From Riptortus pedestris (taxonomy: Eukaryota > Arthropoda > Insecta > Hemiptera > Alydidae), in contig CM032231.1 in NCBI GenBank assembly GCA_019009955.1, positions 91,719,001 to 91,783,000 on the forward strand: a DNA stretch of 64,000 nt. The letters are read 5' to 3'. Below, in pieces: positions 1 to 10,699 of the stretch. A program made the position numbers and the translations under genes. Numbering within the stretch: the stretch's first letter is position 1; every line of letters starts with the position of its first letter. The notes beneath the pieces were generated by a model. It was not told the DNA's origin. It made no database searches and saw only the letters and a list, made by a program, of their open reading frames with translations.

Positions 1-1879
1 TTAATGTATAATATATGCTCACTAAGCCTAAACTATAATTTGATCAATACCGTACACTATATTTAACTAGTTCATGAAATACTAAAGATGAAGTAAATTA
101 TTTTCCGATGTCGGTTTGTTTTCAGGTTTCATCGGTCCAGGAGCTGTAAGCATTTAGAGAAGGAGTAAAATATAATATCAGGTATAATCTTTGTTGTGCA
201 TAGGTCAAAAAAAATTTGTTTATACTCAAAGTTATTAACAAAATAAAGTACTGCAATTGTTGTTTAAACAATTTTTTATAACTCAAATAAATACCTAACA
301 ATTTGTATTTTCTTGTTTTTAACCTTCAGTTAATCCCCAGAAAATACAATTTAGTGATCAGGTTTACATTTATCTAACTTCAAGATTTTTGACGAACAAG
401 TACATTTTAAAACAGTGAAATAAGAGGTCTTTAAGAAATTTAATTTTCATTTAAAAAGTCAAAGGGTGATTTCTCAGATGCCTACTTCTTCCTTAAAAAA
501 AATTTACTTCAGGAAAAATAAATATGCATTTATGTATGTATACTATAATTTGGTATCGAAATCCTACACCTGATAATTGATCCCGTCAATAGGTAAACCT
601 GATTTTCACGGAACGAACAAGGGAATAAGAGGTTCACAAGAACATGAAGTGGTTTCTCGTCGCCTTCTGCGTCAGACCATCCAGCAATAAAGGCTCCATA
701 AAGAAAATTCCATTCACTAATAAAGGCATGAGTGGAGAAAATTTTACAAAAACCCAAAATCGTTAGATAGTTGTCTCCCCTGTGGCCCGCAGCCTGCATA
801 CATTGAATAATGATAGCCTTCCTTAGCCAGTAAGAGTATGCAGAATACAACTTTAATCTACCCTTCACTAAACATACATACTTCTTGGTGTGAGAGAGTG
901 ATTGAATGTGTCTACCGTATACAATTTGTGTTGGCTACAAAATTATTTTGAGTATAAACTGGGAAATATATAATTTGTTAAAGTTCTACTCAAAGTGCTG
1001 ATATATATTAAATTATCGCTTTTAGTAAATGGTTCAAATTTCATCATACCAATAGATTGTGGGTAATAATAAATTATGAAACAAAATTATCCAAACAACA
1101 TCGGTAACTTATTTGACGATTTTGTGTGGAGTAATTATGCTTGGGAAATTACTTAAGATTTAAAAATTATAATTAATTTAATACTTAAAGACCTGACGAA
1201 TAAAATTAATAGTTTAATTTTATTAATAATACAATTAATCTTATTTTATACACTTAAGTATTAATGCTCAATGATTTAACGTAATTTTCATTAAAATAAA
1301 AAACAGCAGGAGTTGACAGAACATGGCATTTGTTCATAATCAATGTCACTTATACGAAGAGGAAACCACAATTAAATTAATGATAAGTTTTGAAATTAGT
1401 GACTATGTCCCATTAATTAAATGTTGTTACCTTAAATGAAGATAAATAATAATAAAACTATACTAATATAAAATAATACTATAACTATGAAATAAAATAA
1501 TAATATGGCAAAAAAAAAAAACCGTAATCCCATAGTACTGCCAATAGTGTTAGTGGTTTATTTGGGTGACGGAATGTTTTGAAGTAACTTGTTCAGCAAT
1601 TTAAAATATTATCAGAGAATGATTGTTAATTATATATTATACATTAATAGTTTTAATTTACCTGAGGTAATGACGGCATTCTTCAACAATTCAATATAAA
1701 TAATACTTCCCAGAAAAATAATATATTTATATATATTTTTAGATTACTAATAGAGATAAAATACAAGTCTGTTCAGAGGGTGTTTTCCGTATAAAATATC
1801 ATTCGTTAAGAACATAAATGAATGGAATATGGAAATTTAAAATAACTTGATGCAAGGAGATGGGGGACGCTGGTGGATA
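1..1879. other. AT-rich DNA, no supported gene
   Basis: I see no exon, RNA gene or recognisable transposon here. The stretch is very AT-rich, with short A and T runs. A 112-codon open frame on the minus strand (530-868) has no recognisable domain or splice context and is listed under rejected items. Confidence 0.5.
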
Positions 1880-2015
1880 GAAAACATGTCAGGACGACTG
1901 TCGGGCAGGGACTGGCCCTCGACTAGCTGGAAGTCCAAGGGTTCAATCTTAATTCCCTACACCTCCTTCCAAATGGAACAATATCCAGCATAAAGAACCG
2001 AAGGTCATGTTTGTC
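1880..2015 (+). repeat. possible decayed tRNA-derived repeat fragment
   Basis: The stretch holds a B-box-like GGTTCAATC motif near 1939-1950, preceded by a GC-richer tRNA-like region that stands out from the AT-rich surroundings. It does not match the main SINE family of the window in its body. No clean tRNA fold could be drawn, so this is only a suggestion of a second, older SINE family. Confidence 0.2.
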
Positions 2016-2404
2016 TCTCCTCTTTCTCACTGTCTCGCCTTTAAAATGAATTCTACTCAACACTAATCATATAGTCAAATATGAAATGAAAATTTTGAAA
2101 AAGTGGTAGATGAATCTAAGAAGTTTATTCACCTCCCGTCGTTTAAAGAGCATTTAGAGTGTTTTGTGTTAACAATTGATTCCATAAGATCTTGTAATTG
2201 AAATAAACACGTAGTTATTCTGTTAATGCTATATATAGTGTTAACTAATCCCATTTTAATGAAAGTCCTGCTTCACTTTTGCTAATTTATAAATCAAATT
2301 CATTATCATAATAAACAGTTTACAGGAAGCGTTTGTCATAAAGGAAGAATAATATGATCATCAATATTAAAGTTCAGGGGACTTTAACGGAAGGTAACTA
2401 CTGT

Positions 2405-2491
2405 TACACCCTGGCTAGAAAAGGGTGGTAACCTGTAGATAACCCGTCCCGATTAGCCTTAGTAGCATAAAGTGGACTTAAATAATAATAA
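2405..2491 (+). repeat. tRNA-derived SINE, 3' part only
   Basis: This is a 5'-truncated copy of the main SINE family. It contains the block CCCTGGCTAGAAAAGGGTGG, then the CCTGTAGATAACCCGTCCC block, then the GTGGACTTAA tail that ends in an AATAATAATA simple repeat. The tRNA-like head is missing, as expected for truncated retroposition. Confidence 0.7.
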
Positions 2492-2654
2492 CAAACAAAA
2501 CTACTTTTACTATAACATAGGAACATACTGTGTTCATTGATACGGGTATTGAGTAGTTGATGTACTAACAATAAACATATAATCCTATGGTAGTCCACTA
2601 GAAAACATCGGAAAGGCCACGAAAAATAATATTTTAAGGCCTATTGACAACAAG

Positions 2655-2759
2655 GGAAATCAGCTATTGAGGTCGTACTCATGATGCGATTTTCAAAAAT
2701 TTTCTTCAAATGTCCATCGATCCTACCCCGGAGATGACGAAAATGAGGTTCATTCAAAA

Positions 2760-2829
<70 letters not shown>

Positions 2830-3295
2830 GTCTATTAACGCTCTCGCTGTCGTAATTTTTGCCTGATCGTTACCAAACTCGATATTTAAACGTTTTATGT
2901 AAAAATAAAGATCAAGTTCATTAATGGCTGTAATCGGACCAGTGGGAGGGGAGGGGTTTAGAGGGGGGATTTTCGAAAATTCGAAATATCTCCGTTACTA
3001 TACGTCGGATCGATAATTTGTATAAAACCAATCTTATTGCAAATTAAATTTACTATTAATATTGTTATATACATTTATTCTCTATCTTGGATATTAACCA
3101 AGATATTTGCATTTATATTATGTGCACGTAACGGACGATGAGATGAGGCTAACTTCGGTACTAGTCGTGGGTTTCCGGCAAAAGCTAGTTCAGCCTTTTC
3201 CGTAACTGTTTGGCTCTCGTGAAATTTCTATATTGTAAAACTTCACCTGGGAAATTTGCTTAGTTTACGCAGCCCCTGCGTGACGGACTTTTTAA
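2655..3295 (+). mobile_element. HINE-like non-autonomous element, near-complete copy
   Basis: This is one of the most complete copies of the dominant 0.6-1 kb repeat. It starts with GGGAAATCAGCTATTGAGG, runs through a (TA)n tract, a CGCTCTCGCTGTCG block and a G-rich GGTTTAGAGGGG block, and ends with the 15-nt hairpin ACGCAGCCCCTGCGT (3267-3281) followed by GACGGACTTTTT. A 3' hairpin, T-rich end and central microsatellite are typical of Helentron-associated elements (HINE/DINE-1), but that class assignment is my inference. No coding sequence is present, so it would depend on proteins made elsewhere. Confidence 0.6.
2762..2826. repeat. (TA)n microsatellite
   Basis: About 32 uninterrupted TA units occupy the internal microsatellite position of the surrounding HINE-like element. 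The same position carries a (TA)n tract in other copies. Confidence 0.95.
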
Positions 3296-3457
3296 TATTT
3301 TTCTCTCAAAGGAAATCTGCTCTTGAGCTTTCACTTATGACGACATTTGTTTTTCAAATATCCATGGACTCTATGAAGTATATGACAAATAGAGATGCAT
3401 TAAATTTATTTATTCGAAAATCCCCCCACAAGTACAACCTCAATAGCTGATTTGTCT

Positions 3458-3868
3458 TAAGGGAAAGGACGCGATTCAAAGAATGCCCTCAATTGTCCAT
3501 CGATCCTACCACCTAGTAGATGACGAAAACGAGGTCTTTTAAAATTTGATCGTTACCAAACTTGAAATATAAGCGTTTCATTCAAAACTAAAGATCAAGT
3601 TCATTAATGGCTGAAATCGGTGGGTAGAAGGTGGACGGGGGGGGGGGCTAAAAGGTGAATCGCGATAATTCAATGAACCTCTTTATTTGAAGATGAAATA
3701 ATAAACATTTTTGGTGTGAAGTCATTTTACATTTTACCCCCCACTTGCACTCATTGGGTTTTTACTTAGAAATAGAAAACATGTGGTGAGACATGATGAA
3801 TAGTGTGTCTTACCAGATATGGGAAATCTACTTAGTTTACTCAGACCCTGGACAACAGATTTTATTTC
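3458..3868 (+). mobile_element. HINE-like element, short diverged copy
   Basis: The copy begins with an AAGGGAAA-type end, keeps the CCATCGATCCTACC and GATCGTTACCAAACTTGA blocks and a G11 run, then jumps to a diverged copy of the 3' hairpin end near 3821-3865. The (TA)n core is missing. It lies directly downstream of the copy ending at 3295, giving a same-strand array of two. Confidence 0.5.
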
Positions 3869-4877
3869 AGTTTTCAGCTTCACTTTCATCACTTCACTTT
3901 GAATCTCCTTGCATTGGTATAAAGCCAGAATGTAACAAACCACAATATTCTTTAGCCAAAATATGACTAATGTTAACTCAGGCAAAAATACTAGGAAGGG
4001 GGGGGGGTGTTGAAGCATCTTCGTTATAAACATTTGGATCTAAATAAGTGAAATAATCAAACTTATTGGAAATGTATATCACATATAAATCTTTTATTTC
4101 AAGTCTTCCTTATACTTTGAAAGGGAAAGGTACTATTTCAAGATTCATATGGCTCCTTTATGTTGTAGGCAATGTGAAGTCCTGTATCATTTCTACAAGA
4201 GAAAATCTGCTAAATTTACTTGTATCATTTATGATTTTCAGGTTTTATAAGTAAATGTTATACTAATTGCCCCGGATGAGAAGAATAAATAAATAATCTC
4301 ACTCACAGACCACTCAATCTTGTGGAAGAATTGAATAATAAAGTAGTGATTACATTACCTATACCTGACCTTTCATTTTAACAGCTGCATATTTTAAACG
4401 AGAACTATTAAAAAATCAATACAAAAAAAAAACGATGAAGGATAAGGGTTGGTAGATTTGGTTCTAAATCACCAGTAAATTCCTTAATAAATTTAATGCC
4501 TGAACCAATTTGTCAAGCAGTAATTATATTCAAATGCATTGGCATCTTAGGCCATTAGGTACCTATTTACAAATAAACCTATTTGCAGTTTATTAAACTT
4601 TCATAGAATGTTAAAACAAAAAAACTGTCTTATAAATATTGGAAATATAGAAAATAAACTTAAATTGCGAGTACTACTCTAGACAGCTTGAAGATGGTGC
4701 CTTTGCATCAAAAGTGCTTGCCAACTGTACTTGACCAGCAGCCAGTGATGACGGTATGCACCGACTGATATGATTACAGTATCATCTGTAATGGAGGTTC
4801 CAACCCTTCACTTGATTTACCATAAACTTAAATACTGATTGAATTCTACCACTTAAACAATTCTGAAGTTACAAATG
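3869..4877. other. no supported gene
   Basis: AT-rich DNA with a G9 run near 3998-4007 and short open frames on both strands that show no family resemblance. I see nothing else in it. Confidence 0.4.
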
Positions 4878-4976
4878 CTAATACCCAATGTCAGATGCCT
4901 TGTTCTCCCTAAAATCATCCAGCCACCTCCTTGTAGGCTCCTTAGTTACCAGGTGTACCTCATAACATTTCTTGGG
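4878..4976 (-). pseudogene. non-LTR retrotransposon reverse transcriptase, C-terminal remnant
   Basis: A 33-codon minus-strand frame reads PKKCYEVHLVTKEPTRRWLDD and then a short acidic tail before a stop. The 'RxPKK...RRWLDD' block is characteristic of the extreme C-terminus of many non-LTR retrotransposon polyproteins. The sequence upstream on the minus strand is broken by stops and no RT core could be read. It is a dead fragment of uncertain clade. Confidence 0.4.
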
Positions 4977-5049
4977 CAGACTGTTGGGTCCAATGTTTTA
5001 ACACAACTTGAACATTTCAGGCTGCCCTTCTATATGCCATAGATTTATT

Positions 5050-5439
5050 AGTTATGTGTTGTTTTAGATCTCTGTTCTTTCTGATCTTTCTCTGAATCAG
5101 ATACTTTCCTTGGACTTTCTCTCCAGAAAAGCACCAGTTTGTTGTAACACAAGCTGTATGTTCATGTTTCTCCGTTAAGCAAGTAGTTAGTAATTTGTAA
5201 CTTTGCTTTCCTTTGGGGATTTTTAAATTGAAGAAGTTTCAGGAGGTGGTAGATGCATTTGGCCCCCATCAGTTAGTGGCCAAATGGTCCCGTAGTGCCA
5301 TTCTGGCCTTAAAATCTGCTCAATCACTATACATCCCAGGTATTTAAATATTTTACAATTAGGAAACAGTATTTATTACCACTAGCCATTCCTATGTTAG
5401 TCATAGTGGGTACACTCATTTTTAAGTGTGTGTGTGTAT

Positions 5440-5502
<63 letters not shown>

Positions 5503-6925
5503 CAAATATATTAAATTTGTAAATAAACTTATATAAATAAATAGTCTGTGTTATATTTATGCTTGTTTTATAATAATTATATTTGCATGTTCAAATGCTG
5601 TATATATATTAAATTTGTTTTTTTAAAGGGACTTTACCATTATTTTTATATATACTACGAATTACACTCACTTTTTTGTCCATTGCTCCCCCCCCCCCCA
5701 ATGAATATGGGAGGTCTGCCTTTGATTCAAAACCTCAAATGTAATAAGCTCCTATTTTGCTCCTTGTATAAAATAAAGGAAGTAATATGACCATGAAAAA
5801 GTTTGGTTTCTATTAGAGATACAGGGAAAATATGGAAAAAGTCTTTTTTGGTGGAAATCTATAATCTATGTACTGATCATAACACATATAACACTTTTTG
5901 ATCTGATGCATGGAAACAGATATTTATGATTTTGTTTTGTTTTTTTATCTTCTCTTTATCTTTCACTAAAGATAGCTCAATATGGTAAACAGAATAACTA
6001 TATTCTGTTACTTCTAAAAGTTTAAATGGCAAATTTGATGCACCTATTTCTAAATTTACTTCTGAAATATGCCTATGTCTATGCATATATATATTTACAA
6101 ACTCATGCATATAATTTTATAGTGTATTGGATAATAAATGAATGAATAAAAAAGGATTTAAAACTTGTTTCCCTTATTTAAAAATATAGCTTTTTAGTGA
6201 CCATGAGGTAAGGTTTTTGTTGTGTTTTTTTTATTAGCTCTAACCAGATACTAGAGACTGTAAATACTATGATTAGAAAGAATAATTCACATTCCTCCTT
6301 TTAAATTATGTAAAAATAAATAGTTTTTTCTTTTTTCATTTTGGCTTCAAACAGGAATAGATTCCCCCAAAATATCAAGTATGGGACACTTTAGTTTATG
6401 ACACAAGAATAACTTATCCTTGATTAATACTTTTCTGGTACTGAGGAACATTTAATAAATTGAAGCAGTTTCATTAGAAATTTCATTTATATACCTTACT
6501 TAAATTACATTCTCTCTCCATTATTTAAACTATTTCAAAAATTTAATATACAAATAGACAGAGTTAACAGGTATGCCAACCGTACACAACATCTGAGTTC
6601 ATGAGTATTAAATATATTTATTAGTAAAATGTAAATGTACATACATTTTATTCTACAAAATATAATAATTTAAAAATTGATAAAAAATAAATCAAACCAA
6701 GTATTATGATATTTCAAAATCGTTTGTATAAAAAAGAAGGGGGGGGGGTTAGTAACAAGTACTTTTGTAGTATAAAGGGATGAGCTGTTCATGAGATCAT
6801 TGGATTACTGTACATGAGATTACAGTAGAAGTTAGTAAAAAGGTAATCTCATAAGACCAATTGTAGGCTATAGTTATACAACTATAGGAGGGAGGAGCGG
6901 GGCTACTTTGAGGTCAAAACATACT
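5050..6925. other. no supported gene
   Basis: Apart from the (TA)n tract and a C11 run near 5689-5699, the stretch contains only short unsupported frames. Several G or C homopolymer runs occur, as elsewhere in the window. Confidence 0.4.
5442..5495. repeat. (TA)n microsatellite with adjacent (TG)n
   Basis: About 27 TA units follow a short TG run at 5426-5437. Unlike the other (TA)n tracts, this one is not flanked by a recognisable HINE-like element. Confidence 0.9.
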
Positions 6926-6929
6926 TCTC

Positions 6930-7645
6930 AATATCTTCATAAATATTGGTTTCATCAGGAAAAAGTAAACAACAAACTAGGTTTAGAATAATGATTAAGG
7001 GCATAAAATGGCATTTACATTTTTGAATTTTATCCTCAGACTTCTGGACACCAAATAGACTGTTCCTGTTTCATAAAAACACCTCAATAAATATGAGAAT
7101 TTTTATGGTATATGTTGATTGTACTTTGCTACCACCTTCACGAATAGGCATTTACTTTGATATCAAACATATATTAATCAATATATTTGTTAATATTGAT
7201 TTCATTGGTATATTGCAAATAAAGAATTCAGTTTGGAGTACATTTCGGAGTCCTATAACGTAACTTTGATTTATGAATTTCAAAATTTTGACTTCCATCT
7301 TCCAGTCACTAAATACAATTTATTATTATTCCATGAGAATGCCCTTAGTTGTGAAATTGTTTTGTATTTGTACCAAGGATATGAATATTGTCAACAAGGC
7401 CAATTTATAAAATTGGTAATGCTTAAACTTTACTACTACTGTCAGGAGTTGGGGTTTGCTTATAACTTATTGAGGAGGTTATGTCACAACTTATGTTCTT
7501 GAATATCATCCTCAATATTGGTTTTATCAGAAAATGCAAAGAACAAATTTTGTTTAAAATATATTTTTTTTTCCGAAATACATTGCTTAAAATGGTGAAT
7601 TTTGATTCCCATCTTCTGGGCACCAATTAGAATTTATTAGTGTTG
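6930..7645 (+). repeat. three decayed tandem segments
   Basis: Related blocks recur near 6935-7055, 7230-7330 and 7503-7640. Each has an ATATTGGTTTNATCAG-like or TTTTGA-like lead followed by a CTTCTGGNCACC or CATCTTCCAGTCAC block and then an AATTTATTA block. Divergence is high, so this is an old tandem duplication of unknown origin with period near 280-300 bp. No coding frame is shared between the copies. Confidence 0.35.
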
Positions 7646-7744
7646 GAAACAAGGCTATTGTGTGAGTTTATATATTTGCCCAATTATTAGAAAACATGGT
7701 GAAATCTTTAAAACCAATAATTGACTATACTAAAAAAACTTCAA

Positions 7745-8085
7745 AAATAACCTACTTCAAGCAACAGATTTAATTCAAGATGTTGAGCATTCTATAAAAG
7801 AGAACAAAGATATAGCTGAGAAATCTTCAAGACAAGATGTGCAGGTTAGTTATAAGCCTAGCTACTCTGAAATAGTCAAAAAGAAAATTGTCTCATCTTA
7901 AACCAACTAAAAAAAAAATAATACTTAAAAACCAGAGTATAAATTTCAACTCAGAGGAAATAAGTTGATTTAAGAAATAAAATCATCCTAGTATTAAAAT
8001 CACTAAAACCTCTAAGAAAGATTTCCTTATTAGAGAGTCGGAAACCATGAGGGCATTAAGAAAGTACATAAAACATTAGAATATG
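7745..8085 (+). pseudogene. possible LINE ORF1-like remnant
   Basis: One frame reads a short acidic, lysine-rich stretch ending in YKPSYSEIVKKKIVSS (about 7850-7900), a composition and 'SYxEIVKK' motif often seen in gag-like ORF1 proteins of non-LTR elements. Beyond it the frame shifts repeatedly. No zinc knuckle is visible. This is a weak call based on motif resemblance only. Confidence 0.2.
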
Positions 8086-8097
8086 GTAAATTACAAA

Positions 8098-8310
8098 TTT
8101 ATTATTATTCATGAATATCTAGTTTGTGCTACTATGGTTAATTGGGAAGAGTATCTGCAGGGTACCACTCTTTTCTAGCCAGGTTGGGACTATGGATTTT
8201 ATTTAATGAGTTTGTCACTAAATAAATTCCTATTGCCCAGGTGGGAATCAAACTTGCCACTCTAGGTTTACCATGCGAGATTATGGCCAACGCTTTAACT
8301 CACTTGGCAC
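8098..8310 (-). mobile_element. tRNA-derived SINE, full-length copy
   Basis: This is a minus-strand copy of the main SINE. Read on the plus strand it starts with the TTATTATTATTC tail, then TTTTCTAGCCAGG, TTTAGTGA-type and B-box complement blocks, and ends with the complement of the tRNA-like head near 8270-8310 (AACGCTTTAACTCACTTGGC). It has A- and B-box equivalents, so it could once have been transcribed by RNA polymerase III. Confidence 0.75.
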
Positions 8311-9463
8311 AAACTTATTCAAGTGGAAAAAAAAGAAATATTTGATTTCATATTTAATCAAGTGAAATAAAGAAATTAAAACTGCATGATAGTAAAAATA
8401 TCCTAAAATAAATTTAAAATAATAACCTTATCAAACAATAGTCTCATAGAATGAAGGACTTGGTTTGACAATTGAAGAAATGTCACCTGTAAGTATTACA
8501 GAAATGAAGTTTAGACATACACGTGTTTTCAAGAGTCATCAATATTTGTAAATTGTAAATATGCCTACATCCTGGACCCAACAATAATAATATACGCAAA
8601 AGGGAATAGACAAGAAGATACTTCAAACCTTGGTCGAGGGTATCATTATTGATACTTTAGGGATTATTTCCCACCATATATTTTAATTTTAGCTTTGACC
8701 AGTGATCTTATTATAGATCGGCGAATCATGTTATTCCAATCAATAATAGAGTTTCTAATTTATATCTAGTGACATACACCTTTTAGGTTGCTGACTGTGT
8801 TTATTTTAGTTATTTAGTTGACTAAATACAATATGCATTGTTTTACTGTTGTCCTAGTGATTGACTTCTGTTGCTGTGTGCTTCAGCATCTCAATGTAAT
8901 TGAGCAGCCCCACAAACTGTATATAAATTCGTACAATAAAGTGATTCTCTCTCTAAAACTGAAGTCATTTTATAAAATATGCTTTTTATGGAGAGGACTT
9001 CCTATCAGTTAACCACACTCACCTATCCTTCATGTGGAGCACTGACTCCCATCCTGTCCCCGTTGCAGCAGTGAGCCCAGGCCTGTATCAACTTGGAGAC
9101 AAAGAACACCACAAATACATCTATTATTCTATGCCTAAAAGTTACTGTAAGTCTCATCTGAATGTTGCATTTACTTGATGGGAAGCCATTCATCATTATC
9201 TCAGGTATGTCCAGCATATAATTTCTACTTCAACAGGCTAAACCGAATACTATTAGCTTCATTATGAGATTAAAAAATAATAATACTGGTCTTTTAATAA
9301 CTTGATTGTTGTTGTTTATCAAATGTAATTATCAAATGCTACTTTTACTATATTTTTTCGTAACTAATGTACATTATATTTCATCAGGCGTTAATTTGCC
9401 ATCATGATTATTCATCTGTTTAAATATTACTGTAGAAGAATGTCATCATTAAATATTATCTTT
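8311..9463. other. no supported gene
   Basis: AT-rich DNA. Small open frames near 8818-9012 and 9023-9217 show no domain or splice support. I see nothing else. Confidence 0.4.
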
Positions 9464-9539
9464 AGTCCCACCCTGACTAAAAAAGGGTGGTAACCTGTCC
9501 CAATTAGCCACAGTAACAAAAAGTAGACGTTAATAAATC
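9464..9539 (+). repeat. tRNA-derived SINE, 3' part only
   Basis: The copy carries the CCCACCCTGACTAAAAAAGG block, a shortened CCTGTCCCAATTAGCC block and the GTAGACGTTAATAAAT tail. About 17 nt between the 'GTAACCTGT' and 'CCCAATTAG' blocks are missing compared with other copies. Confidence 0.7.
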
Positions 9540-9842
9540 CTTTAAATTTAAAAGAATGCCAGCTGGAAAAGATAGCCTAAATATCTCAATAATCTGTTAT
9601 TGTTGTGTAGCTTCACAATTTATTGTATTTACATAATCACGTGTACATTTTGGTATATATTTTTTAATTGAACAGAAATGTTAAAATATTTCTTTCTTAC
9701 TCTGTTATTTTAAAGCAAATGCTTTCAAAATATTTACTTTCCAAGAAATTGGTAATGAATTAATCAATTTAATTTAAAACTCTTGGAATTAAATTTAAGA
9801 CATTGTATTAAAGCCACTGACATTTTAAGAGAAACAATAGAA

Positions 9843-10279
9843 AAGTCCGTCACAAAGGGGCTGTATAAGCTAAGCAGATTTCCCACGTAAAGTTATACAA
9901 TAGACAAATCTCCATACGAGTGCTGAACAGTTACAGAAACGGCCGAACTAGCTTTCGGCAGGAATGATTAGATTAGAAGCAACCATAGCTCGTCCGCTAA
10001 ACTTAATAAAAAAACAAATAACTCGGTTAGTATTCAAGATAGAGAATAAATCTATACAACAATATTTATAGTAAATTTAATTTGCAATAAGATTGGTTCT
10101 ATACAATTTTTCAATCCGACGTATAGTAAAGGAGATATTTAGAATTTTCAAAATTCCCCCCTCCCACTGGTCCGATTTCAGCCGTTAACAAACTTGATCT
10201 TTCTTTTTACAGAAAACTATTAAATAGCGAGTTTGGTGATGATTAAACAAAAATTGCGACCACCAGAGTGGTAATTGAG

Positions 10280-10340
<61 letters not shown>

Positions 10341-10345
10341 CTCCC
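9843..10345 (-). mobile_element. HINE-like element, minus strand, truncated at its start
   Basis: Read on the plus strand it opens with the 3' hairpin end (AAAAGTCCGTCAC, with a hairpin degraded by substitutions), continues through ATTCAAGATAGAGAATAAAT, the GGAGATATTT block and the GCGACCACCAGAGTGG block, and stops in a (TA)n tract at 10282-10340. The expected other end (AAATCAGCT) is missing, so about 100 bp are lost. Confidence 0.6.
10282..10340. repeat. (TA)n microsatellite
   Basis: The tract occupies the microsatellite position of the HINE-like copy and is interrupted once by TTTA near its right end. Confidence 0.9.
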
Positions 10346-10570
10346 ACCTCTATTGTAATTCTAGAACTATTCTTCTAATTTTTATTTTTAATTATTGTGA
10401 CATATTTGTTTTGGAATTAAAAAATTGTTAATATTTTGTTTGTAACTGACATTGATTCATTGGCCAATACTAGAAGTAAAAGCAATAAACTCAATAGCAG
10501 CTGGAAAAGTTGACTTTTAAAAAATAAAAAGACTAAAGTCTTCTTGTTAATGCTATTTATTTGTTATATG

Positions 10571-10576
10571 TTTATT
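10571..10576 (-). terminator. poly(A) signal candidate of CDC16
   Basis: AATAAA on the minus strand lies about 125 nt beyond the CDC16 stop codon at 10700. It is the first canonical hexamer in that direction that I noticed. In such AT-rich DNA hexamers are common, so position is the main support. Confidence 0.45.
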
Positions 10577-10699
10577 TCATTTAGTCATATGACATAAAAT
10601 TGTAACAATTAATTAAGGAGCCTATATTAAATAAAAAATACAACATTTACATCAAAAGAGAATTATAACTATAGAAGTGCAATACTGGATTGCCAAATC

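Noticed and set aside
530..868. 112-codon minus-strand open frame
   Set aside because: It is the longest unexplained frame in the first 10 kb, but it has no recognisable domain, no splice context and no codon pattern distinct from surrounding DNA. A frame of this size is expected by chance in 64 kb searched in six frames.
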